The notes: generated from the letters alone by a model not told the origin. Numbered from the stretch's first letter, positions 7,198 through 15,562 are shown. The stretch is DNA of 30,388 nt from an uncultured Bacteroidia bacterium (GCA_938038735.1 CALHSW010000028.1:1-30388); one strand, 5' to 3'. A program made the numbers and translations.

Positions 7198-7542
7198 ATG
7201 TCTCTATTTCGCACCCTGCGACAAATGGTCGAAGACGATGCGCAGGAACTCTACGAGTCGCATAAAGAATGGGCGACACTTGTAATCGTAAAGTACCTCT
7301 CGCGCATCGCCTCAGCGGTACTCATCGGCGTGCTGTGGATGGTTATCGCGGCCGTGGTGGTTATCCTCCTGGGCATCTCCCTAGGATTCCTCCTAGGCAA
7401 CTTGGTGGGGAGCAATGCGTTGGGGTTTCTGCTGTCGGCAGTGGCATGGTGCGCGGTGGGCGTGGTGCTACACCTCTTTCGACACAAGCTGGTTGAGAAT
7501 CCGATAGTCGTGAAGCTGCGTAAAATATTTTTTGGGAAATGA
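7198..7542 (+). CDS. Holin-like / DUF1469 family membrane protein
   Basis: This 114-residue protein has a charged N-terminus (LFRTLRQMVEDDAQELYESHKEWATL). Two strong membrane helices follow (about residues 40-65 and 72-97), then a short basic tail. The pattern matches the putative actinobacterial holin-X / Phage_holin_3_6 family (PF07332). Despite the name, this is usually a chromosomal envelope protein and no phage genes are nearby. It lies 34 bases after the YtxH-like gene, and its stop codon overlaps the ATG of the next gene by 3 bases (ATGA junction at 7539-7542), which implies translational coupling. Confidence 0.78.
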   Translation: MSLFRTLRQMVEDDAQELYESHKEWATLVIVKYLSRIASAVLIGVLWMVIAAVVVILLGISLGFLLGNLVGSNALGFLLSAVAWCAVGVVLHLFRHKLVENPIVVKLRKIFFGK

Positions 7543-7814
7543 GCGATCAGCCAAACGCTACGTTGAGCAACGCTGCTGCACACATTGGTCCAAAAGGAAA
7601 GGTGTATACCTTTCGCTCCATGAAGGAGCTTGATACCCTCATAGAGGAGTCGGAAATGCGGGTGCAGCATGCTCAGGAACGGGTGCAAAACGACTTTAGC
7701 AGGGTAAAACTATCGATTAGACAAGCACTTACGATAGGTAGAATTGCCCGCGGAATTGGCGTGGTACGGTTTGCAAAGGCTGCCTTCAACGCCATTTTCA
7801 AAAGGAGATGGTAA
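7539..7814 (+). CDS. Small hypothetical protein coupled to the holin-like gene
   Basis: This 91-residue soluble protein has a predicted long helix (KELDTLIEESEMRVQHAQER then VQNDFSRVKLSIRQAL) and a basic C-terminal amphipathic tail ending FNAIFKRRW. No domain was recognised. Its ATG overlaps the stop of the preceding membrane protein gene, so it is almost certainly expressed from the same transcript. It may be a peripheral partner of that protein; no function is claimed. Confidence 0.75.
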   Translation: MSDQPNATLSNAAAHIGPKGKVYTFRSMKELDTLIEESEMRVQHAQERVQNDFSRVKLSIRQALTIGRIARGIGVVRFAKAAFNAIFKRRW

Positions 7815-7860
7815 AAAGCCCTCCCCTTTTGCATAGTACACACCCTGCCCACAATAGATT

Positions 7861-9168
7861 ATGCAACGCTTCGTTCGCCTCGTCTTTCTATCGCTACTAG
7901 CCATTGCGGCCCAGCCTGTTAGCGCGCAGAAGACCACTCTGAGGGTAACCCTCGCGTCGGGCATACCGGAGCAGCTCTTTTTGGAGCAACAGACAGCGGT
8001 TGGTTGGCAAGCCCTGGACTCAGCATGGCCTGCCAGCGATGGTCTGTACTACCTTGACATAAAGGGGTTTCACCCCGGATTATTCCAGCTTCGTCTTGGG
8101 AATCTTGGTGCGCTTCCCCTCCTTTTATCCCAGCACAGGAAATCGCTTACGGTTTCGTTACAAGGGCCCGAGTTCATCTCAAACTCCTGCGTTGAGGATG
8201 TTTGCAGCGCGACCGCCTACCTCCACGCACTGCGCCTACAAGAGCAGGCCAACTACTGGGGATTTCTCGCCGCTCAAGCCAAAAAAATAGATGGTGCTAC
8301 GCCTACTAGCCTCTCCATAATGGATTCTCTCGCCACAGCAGCGCGGCTACGGCTCAATAGCTACGTTGACTCAACGGTTGCCAATACTCCCGACACGCTA
8401 CTCCGCCATTTTCTGCATCTCAGCCAACAGCCCCTCTCAGCCGCTGCGCAGGCGTGGTGGCCAAGCAGCCTCTTGCAGGACTCCCTCATTGCCCACACCG
8501 ACGCGCTGCGAAAGCATACGCAAGCCTACTTCTACGCCCAGCTAGACGATGCCTACTCCCGCCCGCGGGTCGATTCAGCCTTTGCCTTTGCGGTGCGTAG
8601 TCTTGCAAAGATGGCCATGCACCCCACCGTTGCGCAACGCCTACGCGCCTACACCATGCTCTTCTTCACGGAGTCGCACTACCCGGAGGCGGCGCGTATC
8701 GCTACACTTGAACCGTTTGGGCCACTACAGCCAACCCCGCTACTTGCTCCAGCCGCCTCAAAATGCCTTTCCCCAAAGGAAGCACTACAGACAAAAGTTA
8801 GGGCCCTCAATGGTAAGGCAATCCCCTTAGTCAATCAGAAAACCCAATACACGTTGGTTATCCTTTGGTCGGTATGGTGTCCGCACTGCCAAACCCTACT
8901 GCCACAGATTCACGAGTGGTGGAGCCGGCTACCCAAAGGGCAGCTCGATGTGCTGGCCATCTCTATTGACCGCCCCGAAAAGGCACTAATCACGCATATA
9001 AAGCTAAAGGGATGGGGATGGCGGAACGCCGTGGAAGAAGACAACGACTCCTCTACGCTGCTAGAGCGCATCGGTTTCGATGGCACGCCGCAGCTCGTGC
9101 TATTCGATTCGTGCGGTAACACCGTAACGCAGCCCCAAACGCTAACGCAGCTCCAGAACCAATTTTAA
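7861..9168 (+). CDS. Exported thioredoxin-fold (TlpA/AhpC-TSA-like) protein
   Basis: This 435-residue protein starts with a signal peptide (RFVRLVFLSLLAIAAQPVSA, likely cut after Ala22). About 300 residues form a Bacteroidota-type N-terminal extension without recognised motifs. The C-terminal third is a thioredoxin-like domain: TLVILWSVWCPHCQTLLPQI, with the redox pair Cys340-Pro-His-Cys343, then LDVLAISID and GFDGTPQLVLFD with the cis-Pro (TP). The CPHC active site is DsbA-like rather than the WCGPC/WCxPC usual in TlpA, suggesting an oxidising or isomerising potential. The predicted site of action is the periplasm or outer surface. It is transcribed convergently to the lolD unit, with 28 bases between the stops. 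Confidence 0.85.
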   Translation: MQRFVRLVFLSLLAIAAQPVSAQKTTLRVTLASGIPEQLFLEQQTAVGWQALDSAWPASDGLYYLDIKGFHPGLFQLRLGNLGALPLLLSQHRKSLTVSLQGPEFISNSCVEDVCSATAYLHALRLQEQANYWGFLAAQAKKIDGATPTSLSIMDSLATAARLRLNSYVDSTVANTPDTLLRHFLHLSQQPLSAAAQAWWPSSLLQDSLIAHTDALRKHTQAYFYAQLDDAYSRPRVDSAFAFAVRSLAKMAMHPTVAQRLRAYTMLFFTESHYPEAARIATLEPFGPLQPTPLLAPAASKCLSPKEALQTKVRALNGKAIPLVNQKTQYTLVILWSVWCPHCQTLLPQIHEWWSRLPKGQLDVLAISIDRPEKALITHIKLKGWGWRNAVEEDNDSSTLLERIGFDGTPQLVLFDSCGNTVTQPQTLTQLQNQF

Positions 9169-9196
9169 CTGAGGCCGTTGAAGAACACAGGCTCCG

Positions 9197-9880
9197 CTAG
9201 GCATCCTCTTTCCCGGCATGGTTGGAAATCACCCCATCGCGCATGGTTACCACCACATCGGCACTCTTTGCCAGCGTGTCGTCATGCGTCACCACGATAA
9301 ACGTCTTCCCCATCTCATCGCGCAGGCGGAAAAAGAGGGAATGCAGCTCGGCCCGATTACCCGAATCAAGATTTCCCGAGGGCTCATCGGCGAGGATTAA
9401 CGGAGCATCATTCATAAGGGCTCTGCACACGGCTACGCGCTGCTGCTCCCCCCCCGAGAGCTCTGCAGGCTTGTGGGCAGCACGGCTCGTCAAACCCAAA
9501 AAATCCAGCAGCTCGTTGCCCCTACGCTTGGCCTTTTCGTAGGACATCCCCTGAATGAGCGCCGGTATGCATACGTTTTCCAACGCAGAGAATTCGGGTA
9601 GCAGGTGGTGGAATTGGAATACAAAACCGATTTCCCGATTTCTAAAGGCCGCTTGCTGCCGCGCACGCATATGCACCACCTCTTTCCCCAATACCCAAAC
9701 CTCCCCAGCATCGGGGCGCAGGAGCGTCCCCATAATCTGCAGCAGCGTGGTTTTCCCCGCACCGCTGGGCCCCACTATCGCCACCACTGTTTGGGACGAG
9801 ACAGATAGGTCAATTCCCTTCAACACCTCCAACGTTTGGTACCATTTCCGAAGTCCCTTGGTTTCAAGTATTGTTTCCAT
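9197..9880 (-). CDS. lolD: LolD-type ABC transporter ATP-binding protein
   Basis: This is a 227-residue ATPase. All nucleotide-binding motifs are present in order: Walker A GPSGAGKTT, Q-loop FQFHHLLPEFSALENV, signature LSGGEQQRVA, Walker B LILADEPSGNLDS and switch VVTHDD. The FQFHHLLPEFSALENV stretch is typical of LolD, the ATPase that powers LolCE release of lipoproteins from the inner membrane; the related MacB and FtsE ATPases are the alternatives. The ATG at 9880 was chosen over the GTG at 9901 because the latter overlaps the upstream GNAT gene and adds seven unconserved residues. No LolC/LolE permease is in the window. It is probably the last gene of the pyk-GNAT-lolD transcript. Confidence 0.9.
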   Translation of the reverse strand: METILETKGLRKWYQTLEVLKGIDLSVSSQTVVAIVGPSGAGKTTLLQIMGTLLRPDAGEVWVLGKEVVHMRARQQAAFRNREIGFVFQFHHLLPEFSALENVCIPALIQGMSYEKAKRRGNELLDFLGLTSRAAHKPAELSGGEQQRVAVCRALMNDAPLILADEPSGNLDSGNRAELHSLFFRLRDEMGKTFIVVTHDDTLAKSADVVVTMRDGVISNHAGKEDA

Positions 9881-9888
9881 GCCTACTT

Positions 9889-10482
9889 CTACTCTTTGCA
9901 CCCGCCCATCATAGCCTCCACGTCAGCGCCACGATACACATAGCTGGCCAATGACCGCAAGGCTGCGCTAAGCCTCTCGCCGTGCAGCCCCTCATGGTTT
10001 GACATGAGGTAAAGGGGGAGCCCCTGCCCTCCCTTTGCGTATGGGGGTTGCTGGTAGGTTGTGGAGACCACCTGTAGCCCCATGCGCTCGTAGAAGGCCT
10101 TGCGCCGCATCTTAATCTCGTCCTCCGGCGGTTCAACCTCAATGAGTATGGGCAGCCGTTCATGCTCCAGCACCATGCGCAGCGCATGCTCCCCAATTCT
10201 CTTTCCCCTCGCCTCTGGGAATACTGCAAAATGCTCCCCATAGAGGCACTCCTCAAAGCGCCAGGTATTCAGGAAACCCTGCACTTCGCCCCGCTGCTCC
10301 ACGAACCAGAATTCTGTATGCGTATCGCGGAATACCTCACTAAAGGAGTCTCGATCGCGCCGCTCCTCCTGCGGAAACGCCATCTCATAGAGTGGGAACA
10401 GGGGGGCGAACTCCTCAAAACTCGTTACACGCCTGAGCGTAACCCCCTCCTCGCCCCGCAGCAAACTACTCTTGGTCTCCAT
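9889..10482 (-). CDS. GNAT family N-acetyltransferase
   Basis: This 197-residue protein has the GNAT fold pattern. Beta strands include EFWFVEQRGEVQGFLN. The acetyl-CoA binding motif A appears as FAVFPEARGKRIGEHALRMVLE, with the loop R-G-K-R-I-G at residues 92-97. It then has ILIEVEPP, and KAFYERMGLQVV matches the FYE+x-GF motif near the C-terminal side. The acceptor substrate cannot be told. The gene overlaps the end of pyk by 17 bases and ends 8 bases before lolD, so all three are likely one transcript. The overlap with pyk suggests translational coupling, not necessarily a functional link. Confidence 0.82.
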   Translation of the reverse strand: METKSSLLRGEEGVTLRRVTSFEEFAPLFPLYEMAFPQEERRDRDSFSEVFRDTHTEFWFVEQRGEVQGFLNTWRFEECLYGEHFAVFPEARGKRIGEHALRMVLEHERLPILIEVEPPEDEIKMRRKAFYERMGLQVVSTTYQQPPYAKGGQGLPLYLMSNHEGLHGERLSAALRSLASYVYRGADVEAMMGGCKE

Positions 10483-11902
10483 GCGGCATCGGGCTCATCA
10501 TTATGTTTTTCGCCTCGCTCACCTCCATGAACGTAGCCCCATTGCTCGGGCCGAAACTCCCGCCCACCACAACAATCAAGTCTTCTGGCGCGAACTTCTC
10601 CTCGCTAAGCAACCGCCGGAGCGAATCCGTTAGGAATTGGTCACGACTCGTACGCGGCTCCGTTGCCATGGCCTCTACGCCGTAGGAGAGCGACAGCTGG
10701 CGCGTCACGGCTGGGCTGTAGCACATGGCATAGATTGGCACCGCCCCACGAAAAGCCGATAAATAGCGAGCCGTACGCCCCGAGAGCGTGTCAATAACTA
10801 TCGCCTTCACGGGCAAATTGACGCATGCCTCGACAGCAGCGCGCGAAAGCGTCTCCGTAATTTTGTTGCGCACACGCTTGAGCTGCAGCCCTACAAACGC
10901 CTCCAAATGGGGCTCAATCTCCGCCGCAATACGCGCCATGGTACGCACCGCCTCTACGGGGTACTTCCCATAGGCCGTTTCTCCGCTCAGCATCACCGCG
11001 TCGCTCCGCTGGTATATGGCGCTGGCCACATCGCTTATCTCAGCCCGCGTCGGCCGGGGGTTGGAAATCATCGAGTGTAGCATTTGGGTGGCAATAATCA
11101 CCGGCTTCTTCGTCTCTATACACTTCTTCACAATCATCCGCTGCACCGCCGGCACCCGCTCCTCAGGGATTTCTATCCCCAAATCGCCACGTGCCACCAT
11201 CACACCATGCACGTGCGCCAATATTTCATCAATGTTATCAACCCCCTGCTGGTTCTCAATCTTCGCAATAATTTTGGTGGTTGCTCCGTATTTGTCTAGC
11301 TCTTTCTGTACATCTATCACATCTTGGGCCGTCCGCACAAACGAATGCGCCACGAAGTCAACATCCTTTTCGGCGCAGAGCTTCAAGAAGCGTTTATCTT
11401 TTTCCGATAGAGTCGGTAGATCTATGGGGACATTCGGCACGTTAACGCTTTTGCGATTCTTTATCACGCCATCGCTCTGCGGAAAGCAGGTTAACGCCGT
11501 CTCGCTCTTCCCCGTCACGATTAGCTCTAGCTCCCCATCATCAATAAGCAACGAGGCCCCGAGCGGCACATTCTCTACGATTTTAGGGGATGACACGTAG
11601 AGCGTTCCATCGCAGCTCGCCCCTTCGGGGTCACCAACCACCTGTATCGGAGTTCCTACCTTCACCTCTACGGCACTTCCATGGCGTGACGTACGGATTT
11701 CGGGGCCTTTCGTGTCGACTAAGATCCCAATTCTATCCGATACCGAACGCACCATATCCACCAACGCCGCGGCTTGCTCCACATCTTGGTGCGCCGAGTT
11801 CAACCGCACCACATTCATTCCGGCGTGCTCCAACTGCTGTATAAATTCCGCAGTGGCCCTATCGTCCGATATTGTCGCTACTATTTTCGTCCGCTTTAAC
11901 AT
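10466..11902 (-). CDS. pyk: Pyruvate kinase
   Basis: This 478-residue enzyme converts phosphoenolpyruvate and ADP to pyruvate and ATP, the last step of glycolysis. The family motifs are present: TKIVATISD at the N-terminus, MNVVRLNSAH, ILVDTKGPEIR opening the B domain, KIIAKIENQQGVDNI with the catalytic Lys, GVMVARGDLGIEIP, and TQMLHSMISNPRPTRAEISDVA, the signature helix. A C-terminal alpha/beta domain ends at VVVGGSFGPSNGATFMEV. The ATG at 11902 is preferred to the upstream TTG at 11926: family members start right at M-x-K-x-T-K-I-V-A-T, and GGAAGAG precedes this ATG. It overlaps the downstream GNAT gene. Confidence 0.96.
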   Translation of the reverse strand: MLKRTKIVATISDDRATAEFIQQLEHAGMNVVRLNSAHQDVEQAAALVDMVRSVSDRIGILVDTKGPEIRTSRHGSAVEVKVGTPIQVVGDPEGASCDGTLYVSSPKIVENVPLGASLLIDDGELELIVTGKSETALTCFPQSDGVIKNRKSVNVPNVPIDLPTLSEKDKRFLKLCAEKDVDFVAHSFVRTAQDVIDVQKELDKYGATTKIIAKIENQQGVDNIDEILAHVHGVMVARGDLGIEIPEERVPAVQRMIVKKCIETKKPVIIATQMLHSMISNPRPTRAEISDVASAIYQRSDAVMLSGETAYGKYPVEAVRTMARIAAEIEPHLEAFVGLQLKRVRNKITETLSRAAVEACVNLPVKAIVIDTLSGRTARYLSAFRGAVPIYAMCYSPAVTRQLSLSYGVEAMATEPRTSRDQFLTDSLRRLLSEEKFAPEDLIVVVGGSFGPSNGATFMEVSEAKNIMMSPMPHGDQE

Positions 11903-12219
11903 ACTCTTCCTTTTAGAAATGTCCAATCTGGTGCGCCAGCAACCTCAACGCAACGCATACCACCCTAATAGAAAACAGACAAGAAGAAAAAAGGTTAACC
12001 GAGACTTTGCGTAAGGGTATCCCAGCACACTGCTTTTGACCTTTAGACTCACCCTTTCCTTACGTCCTCACCCTTCGCCCGCAACGCCACGCTCTAATCC
12101 TTACTGCCAAAGCTCAAGCACTTTTTTGGGTGAGAACTATCGATTGAGACAATGCTGGGCGTACCGTGAAAGTCACGACACGCCCAGCACCATTGCGAAT
12201 CAAACCCATCCCATCTAGG
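11903..12219. other. Intergenic segment between fbp end and pyk start
   Basis: These bases carry no supported gene. The only clear structure is the inverted repeat at 12153-12189, described separately. The pyk promoter must lie here, but no TAnnTTTG box at a convincing position was found on the minus strand. Confidence 0.5.
12153..12189 (-). terminator. Stem-loop behind fbp, possible terminator
   Basis: TGCTGGGCGT (12153-12162) pairs perfectly with ACGCCCAGCA (12180-12189). An inner stem CGTGA/TCACG (12165-12169/12173-12177) has a 3-base loop. It lies 30 bases after the fbp stop codon. No T-run follows on the minus strand, so termination would not be of the classic intrinsic type. Confidence 0.5.
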
Positions 12220-13239
12220 CTACTTCCCTTCCGCCGCACGGAGGAACCCCATAACGTCCTCCACCATGCCCGCAGAACCCACGATGAAGGGCGTGCGCTG
12301 ATGGACGGTTTCTGGCTGTATGTCAAGTATTCTCTGCTTGCCATTTGTGGCCATGCCGCCCGCCTGCTCCGCGAGCAGCGCTATTGGGTTGCATTCGTAA
12401 AGTAGACGCAGCTTGCCGTTCGGAGCAGCCGCAGTGGCTGGGTATATGTAGATGCCACCTTTGAGTAAGTTCCTATGAAAGTCGGCAACCAGCGACCCAA
12501 TGTAACGCCCTTTATAGGGGCGATGGGAGGGCTTGTCCTCCTCTTGGCAAAAACGTATATAGTCCTGGAAACCTCGGTCGATGTGCTGAATGTATCCCTC
12601 GTTGGTGCTATAGTATTGCCCCATCTGCGGCGTGCTAATCTTTGAATTGGAAAGGCAGAACTCACCAATGCCCGGGTCAAGCGTAAAGCCGTACACGCCA
12701 TGCCCAGTTGTGTAAACAAGCATCGTGGAGCTCCCATAGATAACGTACCCCGCACCGCACTGCTTGCTCCCCGCCTGCAAGAAGTCTTCCTTTTGCGCCT
12801 TCTCACCGCGAGGGGTTACACGACGATAAATGCTAAAGATGGTTCCTATAGAGACGTTCACGTCTATATTCGACGAGCCGTCAAGGGGATCCATGCATAC
12901 AATGTAGTTACCGTTACGTTCCAAATCAGCATCGAACTGCACCACCTCTTGATTCTCCTCAGATGCTACTCCACAGCACTCGCCACTCGTGCGCAGCATC
13001 TGAATGAACTGCTCATTAGCCAGCACATCGAGCTTTTTTTGGTCTTCCCCCTGCACGTTGATTGACCCAGCCTCCCCGAGGATGTCAACCAAGCCAGCCT
13101 TATTAACCTTCTGATTTACAATCTTTGCCGCCACGGCAATATGGTATAGCAAACGGGAAAACTCCCCCGATGCATAAGGGAAATCGGCCTGCCGATCTAT
13201 GATAAACTGATTTAGCGTAACTACACGAGATGCTCCCAT
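12220..13239 (-). CDS. fbp: Class I fructose-1,6-bisphosphatase
   Basis: This 339-residue enzyme hydrolyses fructose 1,6-bisphosphate to fructose 6-phosphate in gluconeogenesis. Class I marks are visible: ASEENQEVV (metal-ligand Glu), CMDPLDGSSNIDVNVSIGTIF (the DPLDGSSN metal/phosphate loop), YGSSTMLVYT, YIGSLVADFHRNLLKGGIYIYP (substrate-binding) and KLRLLYECNPIALLAEQAGG. The ATG at 13239 fits the family N-terminus (VVTLNQFI) and lies downstream of the promoter box at 13274-13267. The longer TTG frame from 13269 would start inside that box and is rejected. Pyruvate kinase, the opposing glycolytic enzyme, is the next gene downstream, but the stem-loop at 12153 separates the units. Confidence 0.96.
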   Translation of the reverse strand: MGASRVVTLNQFIIDRQADFPYASGEFSRLLYHIAVAAKIVNQKVNKAGLVDILGEAGSINVQGEDQKKLDVLANEQFIQMLRTSGECCGVASEENQEVVQFDADLERNGNYIVCMDPLDGSSNIDVNVSIGTIFSIYRRVTPRGEKAQKEDFLQAGSKQCGAGYVIYGSSTMLVYTTGHGVYGFTLDPGIGEFCLSNSKISTPQMGQYYSTNEGYIQHIDRGFQDYIRFCQEEDKPSHRPYKGRYIGSLVADFHRNLLKGGIYIYPATAAAPNGKLRLLYECNPIALLAEQAGGMATNGKQRILDIQPETVHQRTPFIVGSAGMVEDVMGFLRAAEGK

Positions 13240-13266
13240 TGTGACCTTGTTTAAATTCCTTGCCCT

Positions 13267-13274
13267 CAAAGGTA
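13267..13274 (-). promoter_or_regulatory. Promoter -7 box TACCTTTG of fbp
   Basis: On the minus strand, TACCTTTG matches TAnnTTTG, 27 bases before the fbp ATG at 13239. It supports that start codon. A -33 element is not obvious. Confidence 0.55.
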
Positions 13275-13349
13275 ACTATTTTTCTTGTCATGGGCGCAGA
13301 GAAATAAAATATTTAATTTGTTCGCCAGCAGCCCCGCCTTCCCAGCGTA

Positions 13350-13865
13350 CTATTTTTGACCCTCAGCCTTCAATCCCTTCTTGCCCTTTTGCTGCAACTG
13401 CTTACCCTTTCCCCCTTGCAAGGCCTGCGTACTTTGCGGCTCTGCAGGAGGGTTGATTGCAAAAGCAAACCGGAATATCAGCACCACGAGGAGAATGATG
13501 CCACCAACCGTTAACATCCCTAGGAACATAGCATGCCGAAAGATGAGCCACAGCACAAGATTTGCCACGATCATGAAAACGAGTGCAACCATATACACCT
13601 TGCGCCGCTCCTTGGGGTCTTTCATTGCCTCTTTTTCTTTGAATTTTCGCAGCTCCTTCCCGTAGTCCCACGCGTAGAACGAATACCCGCACTCCACGCA
13701 GACCAACTTCGGCTTATTGCTACCAATTGCCCCCGCGAGCAATCCCTCGTTTCTTCCCAACAAGAGCCTTCCCGCGACGGCTTGCCCCACGTCAAATCCT
13801 CTTGAAGTCACCTGTAGATGTGGGCTTCCGCACCTAGGGCATCGATACTCACCATTTAGTGCCAT
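13350..13865 (-). CDS. Zinc-ribbon, two-helix membrane protein
   Basis: This 171-residue protein begins with a split zinc ribbon: CPRCGSP at residues 9-15 and CVECGY some 45 residues later, giving four metal-ligand cysteines. Between them is a Gly/Leu-rich loop (AGRLLLGRNEGLLAGAIGSN). Two membrane helices follow (about residues 90-110 and 115-135). The tail is a Lys/Gln/Gly-rich, disordered cytoplasmic segment. No characterised family was recognised; similar zinc-ribbon membrane proteins are common in Bacteroidota. It lies about 100 bases behind radC on the same strand and may be the tail gene of the ileS-lspA-radC unit. Function unknown. Confidence 0.8.
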   Translation of the reverse strand: MALNGEYRCPRCGSPHLQVTSRGFDVGQAVAGRLLLGRNEGLLAGAIGSNKPKLVCVECGYSFYAWDYGKELRKFKEKEAMKDPKERRKVYMVALVFMIVANLVLWLIFRHAMFLGMLTVGGIILLVVLIFRFAFAINPPAEPQSTQALQGGKGKQLQQKGKKGLKAEGQK

Positions 13866-13961
13866 TGCCTATTGAATTTTATGTGTACGTCTTACGACTC
13901 CTCTTTTTTAACGACTAAAGGGTGCTGCAACGCAGCGACAACCTCCGAAACAGCTCCATCC

Positions 13962-14783
13962 CTATATTAACCCCTCTTCCACCATCGACACATAGCCCCT
14001 CGCCGCGCTGCCCACCACGAGGTGGTCGAGCAAGCGAATGTTGAACATCTTGAGTGCGTCACGAAGCTCCAGCGTGACGTTCACATCAGCACGACTCGGC
14101 TTGGGGTCGCCCGATGGGTGGTTATGCGTCAGCGCCACGGCGTACGCCTTCTTCACTAGCGCAGCACGCGTAATGATTCTCGTGTCGATTGCCGAATTCG
14201 TACCCGTACCACGGGAGTGCATCACCATGTCGAGGAGCCGATTCTGATTATCCATGTAGAGAACCCACACCTCTTCCTGATCACACCCCACATACTTTTG
14301 GGCCACCGCATTATATATATCCTTGGGCTGTGAGATTTTATCTACACTCGCTGCCCGCACATCCACGCACCTCCGCCCCAGCTCTATGGCCGCAAGCACC
14401 GTTATCGCCTTGGTCTCCCCCATCCCCTTGTAGCGCTGCAGCGTTGTCACCGATTGATCAGCTAGCTGTAGTAGATCGTTATCACAGGCCTCAAGCACCT
14501 CAGAGGCTAAGTCTAGCACCGACTTGTTACGCATCCCCACGCGCAGGATTATCGCCAACAGCTCCTCCTGCCCAAGCGACTTTGCCCCAAGACGTTTCAA
14601 CCGCTCACGGGGTCTATCCTCATCGCGCATATCCTCCATCATGATACGCTTTGCCCCCTTCATCGCTTCATCCGTGGAGCCTAGCGCCAACGCTGATTCA
14701 TTGCCACGTTCGCCCGTTAATTCCATGGGGGAGGTATACTCCTCCTGCTCCTCTTGCGCTGATGTAATGGGCAACCTCGGCAT
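13962..14783 (-). CDS. radC: RadC family JAMM-domain protein
   Basis: This 273-residue protein has the RadC layout. It opens with DEDRPRERLKRLGAKSLGQEELLAIIL and has a helix-hairpin-helix motif around LQRYKGMGETKAITVLAAIELG. The MPN/JAMM metalloprotease-like domain carries THNHPSGDPKPSRAD with His220, His222 and Asp233. Despite its historical name, a DNA-repair role is doubtful and the biochemical role is unresolved. About 47 residues precede the usual family start. The alternative ATG at 14642 (MMEDMRDEDRPRER) gives a family-like 226-residue protein, whereas the listed ATG at 14783 is only 28 bases from lspA. The true start is therefore uncertain. No mobile element is nearby. Confidence 0.92.
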   Translation of the reverse strand: MPRLPITSAQEEQEEYTSPMELTGERGNESALALGSTDEAMKGAKRIMMEDMRDEDRPRERLKRLGAKSLGQEELLAIILRVGMRNKSVLDLASEVLEACDNDLLQLADQSVTTLQRYKGMGETKAITVLAAIELGRRCVDVRAASVDKISQPKDIYNAVAQKYVGCDQEEVWVLYMDNQNRLLDMVMHSRGTGTNSAIDTRIITRAALVKKAYAVALTHNHPSGDPKPSRADVNVTLELRDALKMFNIRLLDHLVVGSAARGYVSMVEEGLI

Positions 14784-14811
14784 GGCTCTTCGCTTTCCCC
14801 AATTTTTCTAC

Positions 14812-15537
14812 TTAGGCTTGACCTTTCCCGTTTCCCTTAGTCAAGAAACGCCATTGGAAGATGAGTAGGTAAAAGACTGCACACGTTATTGATGAGTCGG
14901 CTAGATTGAACACTGGCTCAAAGAAGCGGAACGACTCTCCGCCCCATATGGGGAACCAAGAGGGGAAAGTTGTATCAATAATCGGGAAGTAGAGCATATC
15001 CACCACCTTTCCATGAAAGAGCGGTGCGTAGCCACCTCCCGCAGGAAGGAACTCCGCCACCGCAGGCAAAAGCATGGTGCCATCGGCAGATGGAACATAC
15101 CCCTCACTGCTACTGAACAGTAGACCGTAGAACGTGCCATCAATGATGTTGCCCAACGCTCCAGCAAAAATGAACATCATGGCCACCACCACCCCTTTCG
15201 GAACATCACGCAGCCGCCCTAAATAGTACATCAAGTACCCTATACCCACCATCGCCGCTATACGGAACAGGCTCAGCAACAGCTTCCCTACCTCACTTGA
15301 AGGCGACATGCCAAACGCTATTCCATTGTTCTCCGTGAAGTGCAGAATGAACCAATTCCCGAACACCCGCACCTCTTCTCCCAGGTAGAAGCTTGTTTTC
15401 ACCCAAAACTTCAGCGCCTGATCGGCAATTAGCACCAACAGTACAACTACCCAGGCCATTCGACGTAGCCTCCTACGCTCCTCCACTGCACGCAGCGGTG
15501 CTTTCGCCTTCACCTTCCTACCTCGCTCTTGCCCCAT
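14812..15537 (-). CDS. lspA: Lipoprotein signal peptidase (signal peptidase II)
   Basis: This 241-residue inner-membrane aspartyl protease cleaves signal peptides of prolipoproteins. Visible family elements are IADQALKFWVK in the first helix, FTENNGIAFGM, GALGNIIDG with catalytic Asp133, and EPVFNLADSSIT with catalytic Asp214. The loop between the two aspartates is long (about 80 residues), including VAEFLPAGGGY and GKVVDMLYFPI. That insertion is characteristic of Bacteroidota LspA and explains the length above the roughly 165 residues of E. coli. The N-terminal 25 residues are strongly basic. It lies 25 bases behind ileS, a classical pairing. The lipoprotein at 2014 is one potential substrate. 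Confidence 0.95.
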   Translation of the reverse strand: MGQERGRKVKAKAPLRAVEERRRLRRMAWVVVLLVLIADQALKFWVKTSFYLGEEVRVFGNWFILHFTENNGIAFGMSPSSEVGKLLLSLFRIAAMVGIGYLMYYLGRLRDVPKGVVVAMMFIFAGALGNIIDGTFYGLLFSSSEGYVPSADGTMLLPAVAEFLPAGGGYAPLFHGKVVDMLYFPIIDTTFPSWFPIWGGESFRFFEPVFNLADSSITCAVFYLLIFQWRFLTKGNGKGQA

Positions 15538-15562
15538 GCCCTGATCTCCTTGTCACCATCTT

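Noticed and set aside
7198..7542. Prophage remnant, because of the holin-like family name
   Set aside because: No endolysin, capsid, tail, integrase or attachment repeats are nearby. The family is usually chromosomal in this phylum.
7799..7831. CAAAAGG/CCTTTTG pairing at the end of the small gene at 7539 as a terminator
   Set aside because: The stem overlaps the stop codon, has a 19-base loop, is weak and lacks a T-run.
13962..14783. RadC as marker of a mobile element
   Set aside because: It sits in a housekeeping unit directly behind ileS-lspA, with no recombinase or repeats around it.
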